Source of the DNA: an uncultured Muribaculaceae bacterium
Lineage (GTDB): Bacteria > Bacteroidota > Bacteroidia > Bacteroidales > Muribaculaceae
Reading direction: 5' to 3'
Assembly (NCBI GenBank): GCA_910578095.1
Contig: CAJTOZ010000032.1
Coordinates: 1 to 26,694, forward strand
Length of the DNA: 26,694 nt
The notes under the pieces were generated by a model that saw nothing but the letters and a program-made list of their open reading frames with translations, ran no database searches and was not told where the DNA came from. Below are positions 1 through 5,855 of the stretch, one piece after another (within the stretch, counting starts at the first letter, position 1; every line of letters starts with the position of its first letter). A program made the position numbers and the translations under genes.

Positions 1-13
1 GCTCTTCCGATCT
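1..13 (+). other. Illumina adapter remnant at contig end
   Basis: The first 13 bases, GCTCTTCCGATCT, are exactly the shared 3' end of the common Illumina sequencing adapters. This is not phage sequence, so the window begins at an untrimmed read or assembly end and biology starts at base 14. Confidence 0.93.
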
Positions 14-207
14 ACTGCCAGTTTTCGCACAACTGCGCGGCGCGGGCGAAATGCCCGCTGGGGCGCCAGCAGTGGGCGGCGCGGGGGCTCTCGGCCTGGG
101 CGCTGCGCGCGGAGAAGCTGTACGACAGCAGCGCCCAGGCTATAAGCACACGCTGGGCGCATGGCGCGGGCAGGGAGTATATGGCAAATATAAACTTCGA
201 CAAATAG
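14..207 (+). CDS. partial hypothetical protein, C-terminus only
   Basis: An open frame enters from the contig edge (first full codon at 16) and ends at TAG 205-207, leaving about 64 C-terminal residues. The fragment begins with three evenly spaced cysteines (C-x5-C-x5-C), then a mostly helical Ala/Arg/Trp-rich stretch, and ends in NINFDK. The frame sits 20 nt before a gene with a strong ribosome-binding site, as expected for an upstream member of the same transcription unit. The start is lost beyond the adapter junction. I do not recognise the family. The Cys spacing could reflect metal binding, but that is a guess. A competing ATG frame at 51 only becomes a gene from 228 on. Confidence 0.55.
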
Positions 208-227
208 AAAATAGAAAGGAGATAGCG

Positions 228-458
228 ATGGATACAAACGAAGACAAGGGCCGGGCGCAGGGCTACATGCTGCGCTTCCGCGCCACGATGGGCACGCGGC
301 AGAAGAGTGTGACGTTTCCGGTGCCGCCGGAAATGCTGGAGCACCTGCGGGCGCTGGTGGAGCAGCAGCGGAGAGAGAGTGGGCCGGTGTTCAGGGTGCA
401 GGGCCACCGGAGCATGGTGGTGGAGCTGGCGGTGTTGAACTTCGCGGAGGCATTTTGA
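228..458 (+). CDS. small hypothetical phage early protein (76 aa)
   Basis: The start is ATG 228 rather than the in-frame ATG at 51, because 228 is preceded at ideal spacing by a very good Shine-Dalgarno sequence (AAAGGAG, 216-222) and the 51 start would overlap the upstream fragment. The product is 76 aa and soluble, with a charged N-terminus and then a predicted helix (PPEMLEHLRALVEQQRRES). It ends with a short hydrophobic helix (MVVELAVLNFAEAF). The layout of a beta-like 'KSVTFPVPPEML' segment followed by helices vaguely resembles small ribbon-helix-helix-type proteins, but no diagnostic motif allows a call. A small Cys protein starts 3 nt after its stop. Confidence 0.65.
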   Translation: MDTNEDKGRAQGYMLRFRATMGTRQKSVTFPVPPEMLEHLRALVEQQRRESGPVFRVQGHRSMVVELAVLNFAEAF

Positions 459-461
459 GCG

Positions 462-635
462 ATGGCGAGCGACGAGCGGCGCACGGCGCGGAGGTGCCTG
501 CAGTGCGGGAGCGCCCACGAGGGCATCAACGGCCGCTATTGCCGGCTGCTGGGGCGGTATGTGGAGCACGGGCAGCCGGCCGACTGCCCGGCGGGAGATA
601 GTAAAGAGAGTATGAACGATAAAGACAGTATATAG
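462..635 (+). CDS. 57-aa Cys-containing small protein, possible zinc ribbon
   Basis: The frame runs from ATG 462 to TAG 633-635 and encodes 57 aa. It starts 3 nt after the previous stop, so it is probably translationally coupled. Four cysteines are visible: a C-x2-C knuckle at residues 12 and 15, then Cys27 and Cys42. That pattern could form a small zinc-binding fold. The N-terminus is strongly basic (MASDERRTARR), consistent with nucleic-acid contact, while the C-terminal 12 residues are polar and probably disordered. Such mini zinc proteins are common in phage early regions, but I cannot assign a family. The coding call rests on coupling, the Cys pattern and the lack of any other gene here. 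Confidence 0.55.
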   Translation: MASDERRTARRCLQCGSAHEGINGRYCRLLGRYVEHGQPADCPAGDSKESMNDKDSI

Positions 636-657
636 ACGAGACATTATGGAGATAGCA

Positions 658-843
658 ATGATACGGCGCGCCGCAACGGCGGTACTGACAGTGGTGGGGC
701 TCGTGGCGCTGATGGCGGTGCCGGAGGAGAGTGCGGACACCGGGGCGTGGGCTCTGCGCCTGTGGGGGTCGAAGGTGCTGGCAGGGGCCTGCGTGTGGGG
801 GCTGTGGCGCCTGGAGCGCCGGAAAGGAGGCGGCGCGGCATGA
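658..843 (+). CDS. small two-helix membrane protein (61 aa)
   Basis: I chose ATG 658 over the in-frame ATG at 646 because GGAG at 648-651 sits 6 nt before 658. That leader (GGAGATAGCAATG) nearly duplicates the one before the 228 gene. Two hydrophobic segments are visible, about residues 6-23 (AATAVLTVVGLVALMAV) and 35-51 (LWGSKVLAGACVWGLW). They are separated by an acidic turn and followed by a basic tail (RRKGG), so a small inner-membrane hairpin with cytoplasmic ends is likely. Its stop overlaps the next start (ATGA, 840-843). Function is unknown. A holin is conceivable from topology, but the position among early genes argues against lysis. Confidence 0.6.
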   Translation: MIRRAATAVLTVVGLVALMAVPEESADTGAWALRLWGSKVLAGACVWGLWRLERRKGGGAA

Positions 844-1049
844 GGACGAGTGTGGAGCATGTGGACCCCTCGGGGCTGTACAACTGCCGCCAGGCGGCGG
901 ATGCGCTGGGGGTGTCGGTGTCGACGATATGGCGCTACACGCGCTGCGGGAAGCTGCATGCGCTGTATGCCGCCAGCGACGGGCGCCCGCGCTACAGAGG
1001 GAGTGAGCTGCGTGCTTTGTTTCACAGTCTGAGACCGCGCCGGAGATGA
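840..1049 (+). CDS. excisionase/MerR-type helix-turn-helix DNA-binding protein
   Basis: The product is 69 aa, from ATG 840 in an ATGA overlap with the upstream stop and behind a strong SD (GGAAAGGAGG, 821-830). Residues ~13-62 match the helix_turn_helix_17/excisionase pattern: 'LYNCRQAADALGVSVSTIWRYTRCGKL' gives the two helices, followed by a wing (ASDGRPRYRGSELRALF). This is the standard architecture of short phage or ICE excisionases and MerR-like regulators, which bind direct repeats or att sites. A longer ATG at 747 overlaps the membrane-protein gene throughout and is not needed. No integrase is seen in the window, so whether it is a true Xis or a transcription regulator is open. Confidence 0.8.
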   Translation: MRTSVEHVDPSGLYNCRQAADALGVSVSTIWRYTRCGKLHALYAASDGRPRYRGSELRALFHSLRPRRR

Positions 1050-1363
1050 GCCGCTACCGTATGATATGCGAGGCGCGGCGGCGCGCCTGGCGGTGGGAGG
1101 ATGGCCCCGGGAGGGCTGTGTTGAGGGATCCTATGCTATGGACGGTGCAGGTGCGGATGCCGCCGGATGCCGAGGTGGAGCCGTCGATGCCCGTGGATGG
1201 CGATGAGGCTACGGTGCGTGCGCGGGCGGCGGCTCTGGCTGCCGAGAGGGGGCTACCGGTGGCGCTGCACGGCCGCGACACGGTGCGTCGGCGATGGAGG
1301 GTGCGGGAGATCTACTATCCCGACGGCACTCATGAGCCGGATGAGCCCAAGATCAAGATATAG
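1046..1363 (+). CDS. hypothetical protein (105 aa)
   Basis: The start ATG 1046 overlaps the HTH gene's stop (ATGA), giving a coupled 105-aa protein. It is rich in Arg and acidic residues. A beta-like 'LWTVQVRMPPDAEV' region is followed by an Ala-rich helix (EATVRARAAALAAERG), and the C-terminal 'RRRWRVREIYYPDG' resembles a small RNA- or DNA-contacting beta segment, but no known family is evident. It closes the early run, and a 316-bp non-coding stretch follows. Coding is supported by coupling and by a full-length open frame with a sensible composition. Confidence 0.6.
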   Translation: MSRYRMICEARRRAWRWEDGPGRAVLRDPMLWTVQVRMPPDAEVEPSMPVDGDEATVRARAAALAAERGLPVALHGRDTVRRRWRVREIYYPDGTHEPDEPKIKI

Positions 1364-1518
1364 CCCGGCCCGTGAGGGCGCCGGCACATAGAGTGTAATT
1401 AATTATGGTATTTCAGGTATAAGCGGGCTGCGGCCACAGAGGTGGCGGGCTACGGCCATAGCGCGGCGGTCCGGGAGGATAGCGCGCGATGGTGCAAAGT
1501 TTTCTTATGCTTTTTTCC

Positions 1519-1552
1519 GCCGGCGGGTTTCATAGCATTTCTTCCCGCCGGC
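1519..1552 (+). promoter_or_regulatory. GC-rich hairpin upstream of tRNA-like element
   Basis: GCCGGCGGG (1519-1527) pairs perfectly with CCCGCCGGC (1544-1552) around a 16-nt AT-rich loop. A T-run (1511-1516) precedes rather than follows it on the + strand. As a terminator it would therefore work better for transcription from the right on the - strand, or it may be a processing or regulatory stem for the tRNA-like RNA that begins 6 nt later. Confidence 0.5.
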
Positions 1553-1557
1553 ACAAT

Positions 1558-1628
1558 GGGGCGGAAGCTCAGAGGTAGAGCGCCGGAAAGGATTCCGGAG
1601 GTCACGGGTTCGAATCCCGTCCGCCCGG
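1558..1628 (+). tRNA. degenerate tRNA-like element, isotype undetermined
   Basis: The T arm is textbook: ACGGG stem 1604-1608, loop TTCGAAT 1609-1615, CCCGT 1616-1620. The D arm is GCTC 1567-1570 and GAGC 1578-1581 with loop AGAGGTA, and the variable loop is AGGTC. Six acceptor pairs form (1559-1564 with 1621-1626). Defects are clear. The anticodon arm is one base short: CCGGA/TCCGG closes only a 6-nt loop, AAGGAT, with no U33. Position 8 is A, the 1-72 pair is G-G, and no CCA is encoded. It may be a decayed phage tRNA, a tRNA mimic, or a captured tRNA 3' half marking an attachment site. No anticodon can be assigned with confidence. Confidence 0.6.
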
Positions 1629-1679
1629 CAGAGAGATCATAGATCTTGTATTGTTTAACACATAAAAAAGAGAAACGAC

Positions 1680-2123
1680 ATGAAATGGATTGAAGTAAAG
1701 GCCCGCATTTCGCGCCAGGGTGCGGGTGGGGCAGTGAAAACCGTGCGCGCGGTGTATATGGCGGATGCAATGACGTGTGCCGAGGCTGAGGCGCGTGTGA
1801 TAGAGCATCTGACGGCGTATGTGCCGGCGGGCGGCACGCTGAGCGTGACGGCGACAGCCAAAACGAAGATAGACGAGGTGATGCGTGCGGAGCCCGATGC
1901 GCCCGGCGGCAGCTGGTACCGCGTGAAGCTGTCTCTCATCAGCGCCGACGCGCGCACCGGCAAGCTGAAGCGTGCGGCGGTGCTGCAACTGGTGGAGGGT
2001 GCGGGCTTTGAGGATGCGCTGTCGCGCTTCCGCAAGGGCATGCGCGGCACTGTGGCCGACTATGAGATAGAGAGTATAGCCGCTACGGCCTACCAGGACG
2101 TGTTTGCGCACGAAACAGCCTGA
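1680..2123 (+). CDS. DUF4494 family protein
   Basis: This 147-aa protein opens with MKWIEVKARISRQG and carries the family pattern I associate with DUF4494, a family of Bacteroidota genomes and phages: 'VKTVRAVYMADAMTCAEAEARVIEHL', a central 'WYRVKLSLI' strand followed by 'TGKLKRAAVLQLVE', and 'GTVADYEIESIAAT' near the C-terminus. The length fits the family (~150 aa). Biochemical function is unknown. In the genomes I know of it usually sits beside replication or recombination genes, as here, with the replication initiator starting 5 nt downstream. No signal peptide or membrane segment is seen. Confidence 0.85.
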   Translation: MKWIEVKARISRQGAGGAVKTVRAVYMADAMTCAEAEARVIEHLTAYVPAGGTLSVTATAKTKIDEVMRAEPDAPGGSWYRVKLSLISADARTGKLKRAAVLQLVEGAGFEDALSRFRKGMRGTVADYEIESIAATAYQDVFAHETA

Positions 2124-2128
2124 TAACG

Positions 2129-3253
2129 ATGCGCAAAGGCTGGCTGAAGCTCCACTATGGCTTCACGGAGTGGGAGTGGTACGGCGACATCGGCATGGTG
2201 CGCCTGTTCCTGCACCTGCTGCTGTCGGCCAACAGCTGCGCGGCGGCCTGCCGTGGCTCGATCATTCCCCGCGGGGCGCTTGTGCGCTCCGTGCGGGAGC
2301 TGAGCGAGCAGACGGGGCTGTCGGTGAAGGCTGTGCGCACGTGCCTCGACAAGCTGTGTCGGACGGGTGAGATAAGCGTCACGAAGACAAAAAACCACCA
2401 TGTGATCAGCATCTGCAACTTTGACAATTATCAGAGTTCCGAAGAAATGCAGGGGCAAACAAAAGGGCAAACCCAAGGGCAAACAAAGGGCAAACAAAAT
2501 GCGCCCGCAACGCCCTGCGGCTCTGACACTTGCACCGCTTCCGAAGAAATGCGGGGCAAACAAAGGGCAAACCCAGGGGCAAACAAAAGGGCAAACGAGG
2601 GGCAAACAAAAGGGCAAACAAAAGGGCAAACGGAAGGGCAAACAGTTAGCGAATTTTCAAAAGACGCAACGCCCTGCGCTTCTGATACTTGCGCCCCCTC
2701 CGACAGCACGCAACCGAAAGCAGAGGGCAAACAAAAGGGCAAACCCAGGGGCAAACAAAAGGGCAAACAAAAGAAGAATATATTAAATAATATCTTAACA
2801 AGCTCTGACGAGCTTGATGCGCGCGCCGCCGCGCCCGCGTGCGAGAAGGTGCGGGACGACTGGAACGCTACCTGCACGGCTCTGCCCCGCGTGCAGGTGC
2901 TGAGCGAGGCGAGGCGCAACAAGCTGCGGCTGCGCATCCGCGAGATGGGCGGCGAGGAACAGGCCCTGCCGCTGCTTCACCGGATATTTGAAAAAATCCA
3001 GGCCAGCGCGTTCCTGCGCGGCGAAGGGCGCAACGGCTGGCGCGCCACCTTCGACTGGTGCATCACGAACGACACCAACTGGGCAAAGATACTCGAAGGC
3101 CAATATGACGAAACATTCAAACAACCCCAAACCCATGAGACAGACACAGACAGCCGGGGAGGTAATAGCCGGCGGCACGACGAATTTGCACGCCATATCG
3201 CCGAGCGGCTCAGCAGTCCCGACTTTGAGCCGGACCTCTCAGGCGCTTATTGA
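2129..3253 (+). CDS. phage replication initiator, winged-helix N-terminus and DnaD-like C-terminus
   Basis: The 374-aa protein starts 5 nt after the DUF4494 gene. Residues ~1-100 form a winged-helix domain of the phage replication-protein type: a 'WYGDIGMVRLFLHLLLSAN' helix, a 'RGALVRSVRELSEQTGLSV' recognition helix region, 'LCRTGEISV', and it ends near 'NFDNYQ'. Residues ~105-220 are a low-complexity Gly/Gln/Lys/Thr/Asn linker encoded by an iteron array. Residues ~245-335 resemble the DnaD/primosome-organiser C-terminus (a helical block, then 'WRATFDWCITNDTNWAKILEGQYDE'). The arrangement parallels lambda O: an N-terminal domain that binds iterons located within its own gene, then a C-terminal domain that contacts the helicase-loading machinery. 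The 3' end overlaps the next gene by ~149 nt. Confidence 0.85.
   Translation: MRKGWLKLHYGFTEWEWYGDIGMVRLFLHLLLSANSCAAACRGSIIPRGALVRSVRELSEQTGLSVKAVRTCLDKLCRTGEISVTKTKNHHVISICNFDNYQSSEEMQGQTKGQTQGQTKGKQNAPATPCGSDTCTASEEMRGKQRANPGANKRANEGQTKGQTKGQTEGQTVSEFSKDATPCASDTCAPSDSTQPKAEGKQKGKPRGKQKGKQKKNILNNILTSSDELDARAAAPACEKVRDDWNATCTALPRVQVLSEARRNKLRLRIREMGGEEQALPLLHRIFEKIQASAFLRGEGRNGWRATFDWCITNDTNWAKILEGQYDETFKQPQTHETDTDSRGGNSRRHDEFARHIAERLSSPDFEPDLSGAY
2453..2768 (+). repeat. 16 iterons (GGGCAAAC) in three clusters, candidate replication origin
   Basis: Sixteen exact copies of GGGCAAAC lie on the + strand. Four are at 2453-2495 (starts 2453, 2465, 2477, 2488). Eight are at 2554-2643 (starts 2554, 2565, 2577, 2589, 2600, 2612, 2624, 2636). 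Four are at 2725-2768 (starts 2725, 2737, 2749, 2761). The period is 11-12 bp, about one helical turn, so all copies face roughly the same side of the helix. The copies fall in all three reading frames of the host gene (GQT, GKQ and RAN peptides), so the DNA motif rather than the peptide is what is conserved. An AT-rich tract follows directly. Confidence 0.85.
2769..2800. other. AT-rich tract, candidate DNA-unwinding element
   Basis: Directly after the last iteron lies a ~32-bp tract with only 4 G/C bases, containing TATATTAAATAATATC, in a gene that is otherwise very GC-rich. An AT-rich unwinding element abutting iterons is the classical arrangement of iteron origins such as lambda ori. It is still inside the coding frame (residues ~215-224, KKNILNNIL). 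Confidence 0.65.
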
Positions 3254-3911
3254 GCGCTACCCCGGGGGCGCGGCCGAGGTGCTGGCGGTGTTCAACCCGT
3301 CGATGCAGATCCAGTTTTGCCGCGACGAGGAGCGCGCCCGCTTTGGCGCGGCGCCCACAGTGGGGCTGCTGCGGCGCACGTTCGGACGGAACACGGCCGA
3401 AAGCTGGCTTGAGATACAGCTGGAGGATCTTTCGGAATTTGCCGGCGTGCACAACAAGCTATCCGCCAAGCAGCGGACCGAGCTGGCAGCCATCATGGCC
3501 GACGACTACGGCCACTACCGGCTTACGGAGTTCATGCTGTTTTTTCAGCAGATCAAGCGCGGCACTTTCGGCAAATTCTACGGCGCGGTGGATCCCATCG
3601 TGATACTGGAGGCTCTCGCCGCCTTCGACGTTCAGCGCTCGGGTGCCTGGCAAGCGTTCAGGGATGCCGAGCGGCGCCGCGCCACAGCTGCCGCCATCGA
3701 TGAGGCGGAAGCGCTGCGCGCTCGCTATATGCTGCGCGTGGCCGAGGCCGACCGCTGCCATCTCTCGCTGCTGCAATACCGCATGCTCGGCTTCGACACC
3801 TTGCCGAACGATGCCCTGCGCCGCGAGCTCGCCGCCCTGCGGCGCGGCGAGAAGACGCTGCCGGCCGATATCGTCGGGCTGCTCAACGTGATCAACCAAA
3901 ACAACGACTGA
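3105..3911 (+). CDS. DUF6633-like protein, possible replication partner
   Basis: The 268-aa product is called from ATG 3105 (preceded by GAAGG), with ATG 3135 as the alternative. Either start makes the gene overlap the initiator by >110 nt in another frame. The first ~65 residues are low complexity. The conserved part starts near 'VFNPSMQIQFCRDEERARFG' and includes 'TVGLLRRTFGRNTAESWLEIQLEDLSEF' and a 'MLFFQQIKRGTFGKFYGAVDP' block, which I recall as typical of DUF6633 in Bacteroidota mobile elements. A long helical C-terminus follows. Its place directly after the initiator mirrors lambda P after O, so a helicase-loader or primosome role is plausible. That is inference from position only, since no ATPase motif is visible. 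Confidence 0.6.
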   Translation: MTKHSNNPKPMRQTQTAGEVIAGGTTNLHAISPSGSAVPTLSRTSQALIERYPGGAAEVLAVFNPSMQIQFCRDEERARFGAAPTVGLLRRTFGRNTAESWLEIQLEDLSEFAGVHNKLSAKQRTELAAIMADDYGHYRLTEFMLFFQQIKRGTFGKFYGAVDPIVILEALAAFDVQRSGAWQAFRDAERRRATAAAIDEAEALRARYMLRVAEADRCHLSLLQYRMLGFDTLPNDALRRELAALRRGEKTLPADIVGLLNVINQNND

Positions 3912-3913
3912 CA

Positions 3914-4096
3914 ATGGCAAAGCCATCCACCGCCATGCCCGCCATCTGCCGCAGCGATATCCTGAAAATCTGCGCCTACCTCGACGATGCCGCGCGCCTC
4001 TACGAAGCGCTGCCCATGCAGTCGATGAAAAGCCGCGCACACATGATCAAGCAACTCTCCCGCAAACTCAAAGCAAAAATTTCCACCGAAAAATGA
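3914..4096 (+). CDS. small hypothetical protein (60 aa)
   Basis: This 60-aa helical protein starts 2 nt after the preceding stop and its stop overlaps the PcfK-like start (ATGA, 4093-4096), so it is embedded in a coupled run. The N-terminus is 'MAKPSTAMPAICRSDILKICAYLDDAARLYEAL'. The C-terminus is basic (KSRAHMIKQLSRKLKAKI), consistent with an amphipathic helix that might bind nucleic acid or a partner protein. I do not recognise a family. Its N-terminus (MAKPST) resembles that of the next protein (MSKPST), which could be chance. Confidence 0.6.
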   Translation: MAKPSTAMPAICRSDILKICAYLDDAARLYEALPMQSMKSRAHMIKQLSRKLKAKISTEK

Positions 4097-4503
4097 GCAA
4101 ACCATCCACCAATACCGCCGCCCGCGAGGCCGTCCGCGCCATGCTCGACGCACGCGCCGCCTCCGACGCGCAATTCGCCGGCGCCTATGCCGCACCCGGC
4201 AAAAGCATCGACGGCTGCTTCGACTATATCCTCAAAATAGCCCGCAAGCGCGGCAACGCCGTGTGCATGACCGACGCCGAAGTGCTCGGCCTGGCCGTGC
4301 ACTACTACGACGAGACCGACACCACACTCGCCGCCGAAGCGCCGGGCGCCGTGCCTGCCGCCGAGGTGGCCGTGGCCGCTCCACAGCCGGCACCGGCATC
4401 AGAGCCGCGCCGCAGTCGCAGTCGCAAGAAAAAAGAGAAAGATCAACCGGCAGGCGTCAGCGACCCGCTCTCGCCAATGCTTTTCGACACCGACGAGCTA
4501 TGA
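4093..4503 (+). CDS. pcfK: PcfK-like protein
   Basis: The 136-aa product fits the PcfK-like family (Pfam PcfK). The first ~75 residues carry 'EAVRAMLDARAASDAQFAGAYAAPGKSIDGCFDYILKIARKRG' followed by 'MTDAEVLGLAVHYYDET', the hallmark 'VHYYDE' motif. The rest is an Ala/Pro-rich linker, a basic patch (RRSRSRKKKEK) and a short acidic C-terminal tail (SPMLFDTDEL), reminiscent of a peptide that docks a partner. PcfK was named on the enterococcal conjugative plasmid pCF10, and homologues are frequent in Bacteroidota elements and phages, usually followed by PcfJ as here. The molecular function is not established. Start and stop overlap both neighbours. Confidence 0.8.
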   Translation: MSKPSTNTAAREAVRAMLDARAASDAQFAGAYAAPGKSIDGCFDYILKIARKRGNAVCMTDAEVLGLAVHYYDETDTTLAAEAPGAVPAAEVAVAAPQPAPASEPRRSRSRKKKEKDQPAGVSDPLSPMLFDTDEL

Positions 4504-5855
4504 GACCGCGCAACGACCGCCAACGCACCGTGGTGGCACTCTCGGCTGCACTGCCGCCCCTTACAGCCGCGCAGCAGGCGCACGCCCGCCGCATCTGCTT
4601 CACTCCCACGGCCTATGTGTGCCGCCGGCAGGCATGGTGCTCGGAGTGCGGGGAAACCTTCACGATGCCCGACAGCGAACTGTCCGTGGCCATCGGCGTG
4701 GCAGGCCGCGCCGTGTGCCCCCATTGCGGCGCACGCCTCAAGGCTGAGGCCAGCCGCCGGCGCAAAGCATCATGGGCTGTATATTTCACCGTGCTCACCA
4801 CCCGTCGCGGCTGGCAGGTGTGCCGCCATTTCGTGGCCGAGAAGCACAGCCGTGCCGGGCATGCCGCATCCTGCATCCTCCGCGAAGCCGTGCAAAGCTG
4901 GATCATGCCGGACGGCAGCTACGAGGTGATGGCGCGCCACGTGAGCGCCACGCCCGGCGGCGCATACGACCGTTGGGTGTGGCACAGCCCCCTGGAGCTG
5001 CGCGACAAGCGCAACGGCCGCGTGAGCGCCTACAGTCCACACCTCGACAAATACAGCCCCCATGGCTACGTATGCCCCGGCGGCTCCGTGCTGCCCTTGC
5101 TGCGCCGCAACGGATTCACCCGCAGCTGCGACACGCTGCCCGTCGACGCCTTCATGCGCATGATCCTGCGCGACCGCGAGGCCGAGGTGCTGGCCAAGGC
5201 CGGGCAGTGGGAACTGATAGCCTACAAGCACCTCCACGGCTGCGGCGAGTTCGGGCTACCGTTTCAGCACGCCGTGCGCATAGCTTGCCGCCACGCCTAC
5301 CGCGTGAGCGATGCACAGCAGTGGTTCGACCTCCTGCACATGCTCGACGCCGAGGGGCGCGACACCCGCAGCCCCCACTACATCCTGCCAGCCGACCTGC
5401 GCGGCGCCCACGACGCCCTGCTGCGCATCCGCGCGCGCCACGAGGCCGAAGAGGAAGCGCGCCGCAAGATAGCCGAGGCAGCCCGTAATGAAGCGGCCTA
5501 CCTCGAAAGCCGTGGCCGATATTTCGGGCTGTGCTTCCAGGCCGGCGGCATCACCGTGCGCACCATCCGCAGCGTGCGCGAGATGGCCGAAGAGGGCGCT
5601 GCCATGCACCACTGCGTCTACTCCGCAGGCTACTACCGCCGCCCCGAGAGCCTCATCCTCACCGCCCGCGATAGCCACGGCCGCCGCCTTGAGACCGTCG
5701 AGGTGTCGCTGCGCACCTTCACCGTGGTGCAGAGCCGCGCCGCCTGCAACGGCACCTCACCCCGCCACGATGCCATCATTGCGCTCGTGGAACAGAATAT
5801 GAACCGGATAAAAGAAATAACAGATGAACTCCGAAACAGTAACCAAACTGCTTGA
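4500..5855 (+). CDS. pcfJ: PcfJ-like protein with zinc-ribbon region
   Basis: ATG 4500 (ATGA overlap with the pcfK-like stop) gives 451 aa. The longer in-frame ATG at 4263 would run through pcfK and reads as low-complexity Arg, so I rejected it. Two Cys knuckles, CSEC (C47/C50) and CPHC (C73/C76), form a probable zinc ribbon. The middle is a substrate-like or RNA-like binding region with many aromatic residues. The C-terminal ~90 residues match the PcfJ-like domain: 'VREMAEEGAAMHHCVYSAGYY', then 'ESLILTARDSHGRRLETVEVSL' and 'VVQSRAACNGTS'. The function is unknown. The pair with PcfK is conserved across plasmids and phages. Confidence 0.82.
   Translation: MRPRNDRQRTVVALSAALPPLTAAQQAHARRICFTPTAYVCRRQAWCSECGETFTMPDSELSVAIGVAGRAVCPHCGARLKAEASRRRKASWAVYFTVLTTRRGWQVCRHFVAEKHSRAGHAASCILREAVQSWIMPDGSYEVMARHVSATPGGAYDRWVWHSPLELRDKRNGRVSAYSPHLDKYSPHGYVCPGGSVLPLLRRNGFTRSCDTLPVDAFMRMILRDREAEVLAKAGQWELIAYKHLHGCGEFGLPFQHAVRIACRHAYRVSDAQQWFDLLHMLDAEGRDTRSPHYILPADLRGAHDALLRIRARHEAEEEARRKIAEAARNEAAYLESRGRYFGLCFQAGGITVRTIRSVREMAEEGAAMHHCVYSAGYYRRPESLILTARDSHGRRLETVEVSLRTFTVVQSRAACNGTSPRHDAIIALVEQNMNRIKEITDELRNSNQTA

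Larger units (their letters stand above)
1364..1679. other. non-coding interval with hairpin and tRNA-like element
   Basis: No convincing protein gene lies here. The interval holds a perfect 9-bp inverted repeat (1519-1527/1544-1552) and a tRNA-like sequence (1558-1628). Open frames crossing it on both strands encode peptides such as GSNPVRP and GFEPVTSG, which I recognise as typical spurious translations of tRNA T-arm sequence. Confidence 0.7.

Noticed and set aside
12..1025. 337-aa open frame on the - strand
   Set aside because: It covers several coupled + strand genes with good ribosome-binding sites, and its His/Arg/Pro-rich translation is what high-GC antisense frames give.
1442..1642. 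66-aa + frame and a 106-aa - frame over the tRNA-like element
   Set aside because: Peptides such as GSNPVRP and GFEPVTSG are known spurious translations of tRNA sequence, and no ribosome-binding site fits.
2453..2768. CRISPR array reading of the short repeats
   Set aside because: The repeat is 8 bp with 3-4 bp spacers inside a coding frame, which fits iterons and not CRISPR.
2431..2937. 168-aa - strand frame with repeated VCPF motifs
   Set aside because: The repeats are simply the complement of the GGGCAAAC iterons, and the + strand initiator explains the region.
4263..4499. 79-residue N-terminal extension of the PcfJ-like protein
   Set aside because: It lies inside the PcfK-like gene, is low-complexity Arg-rich, and the ATGA-coupled ATG at 4500 is a better start.
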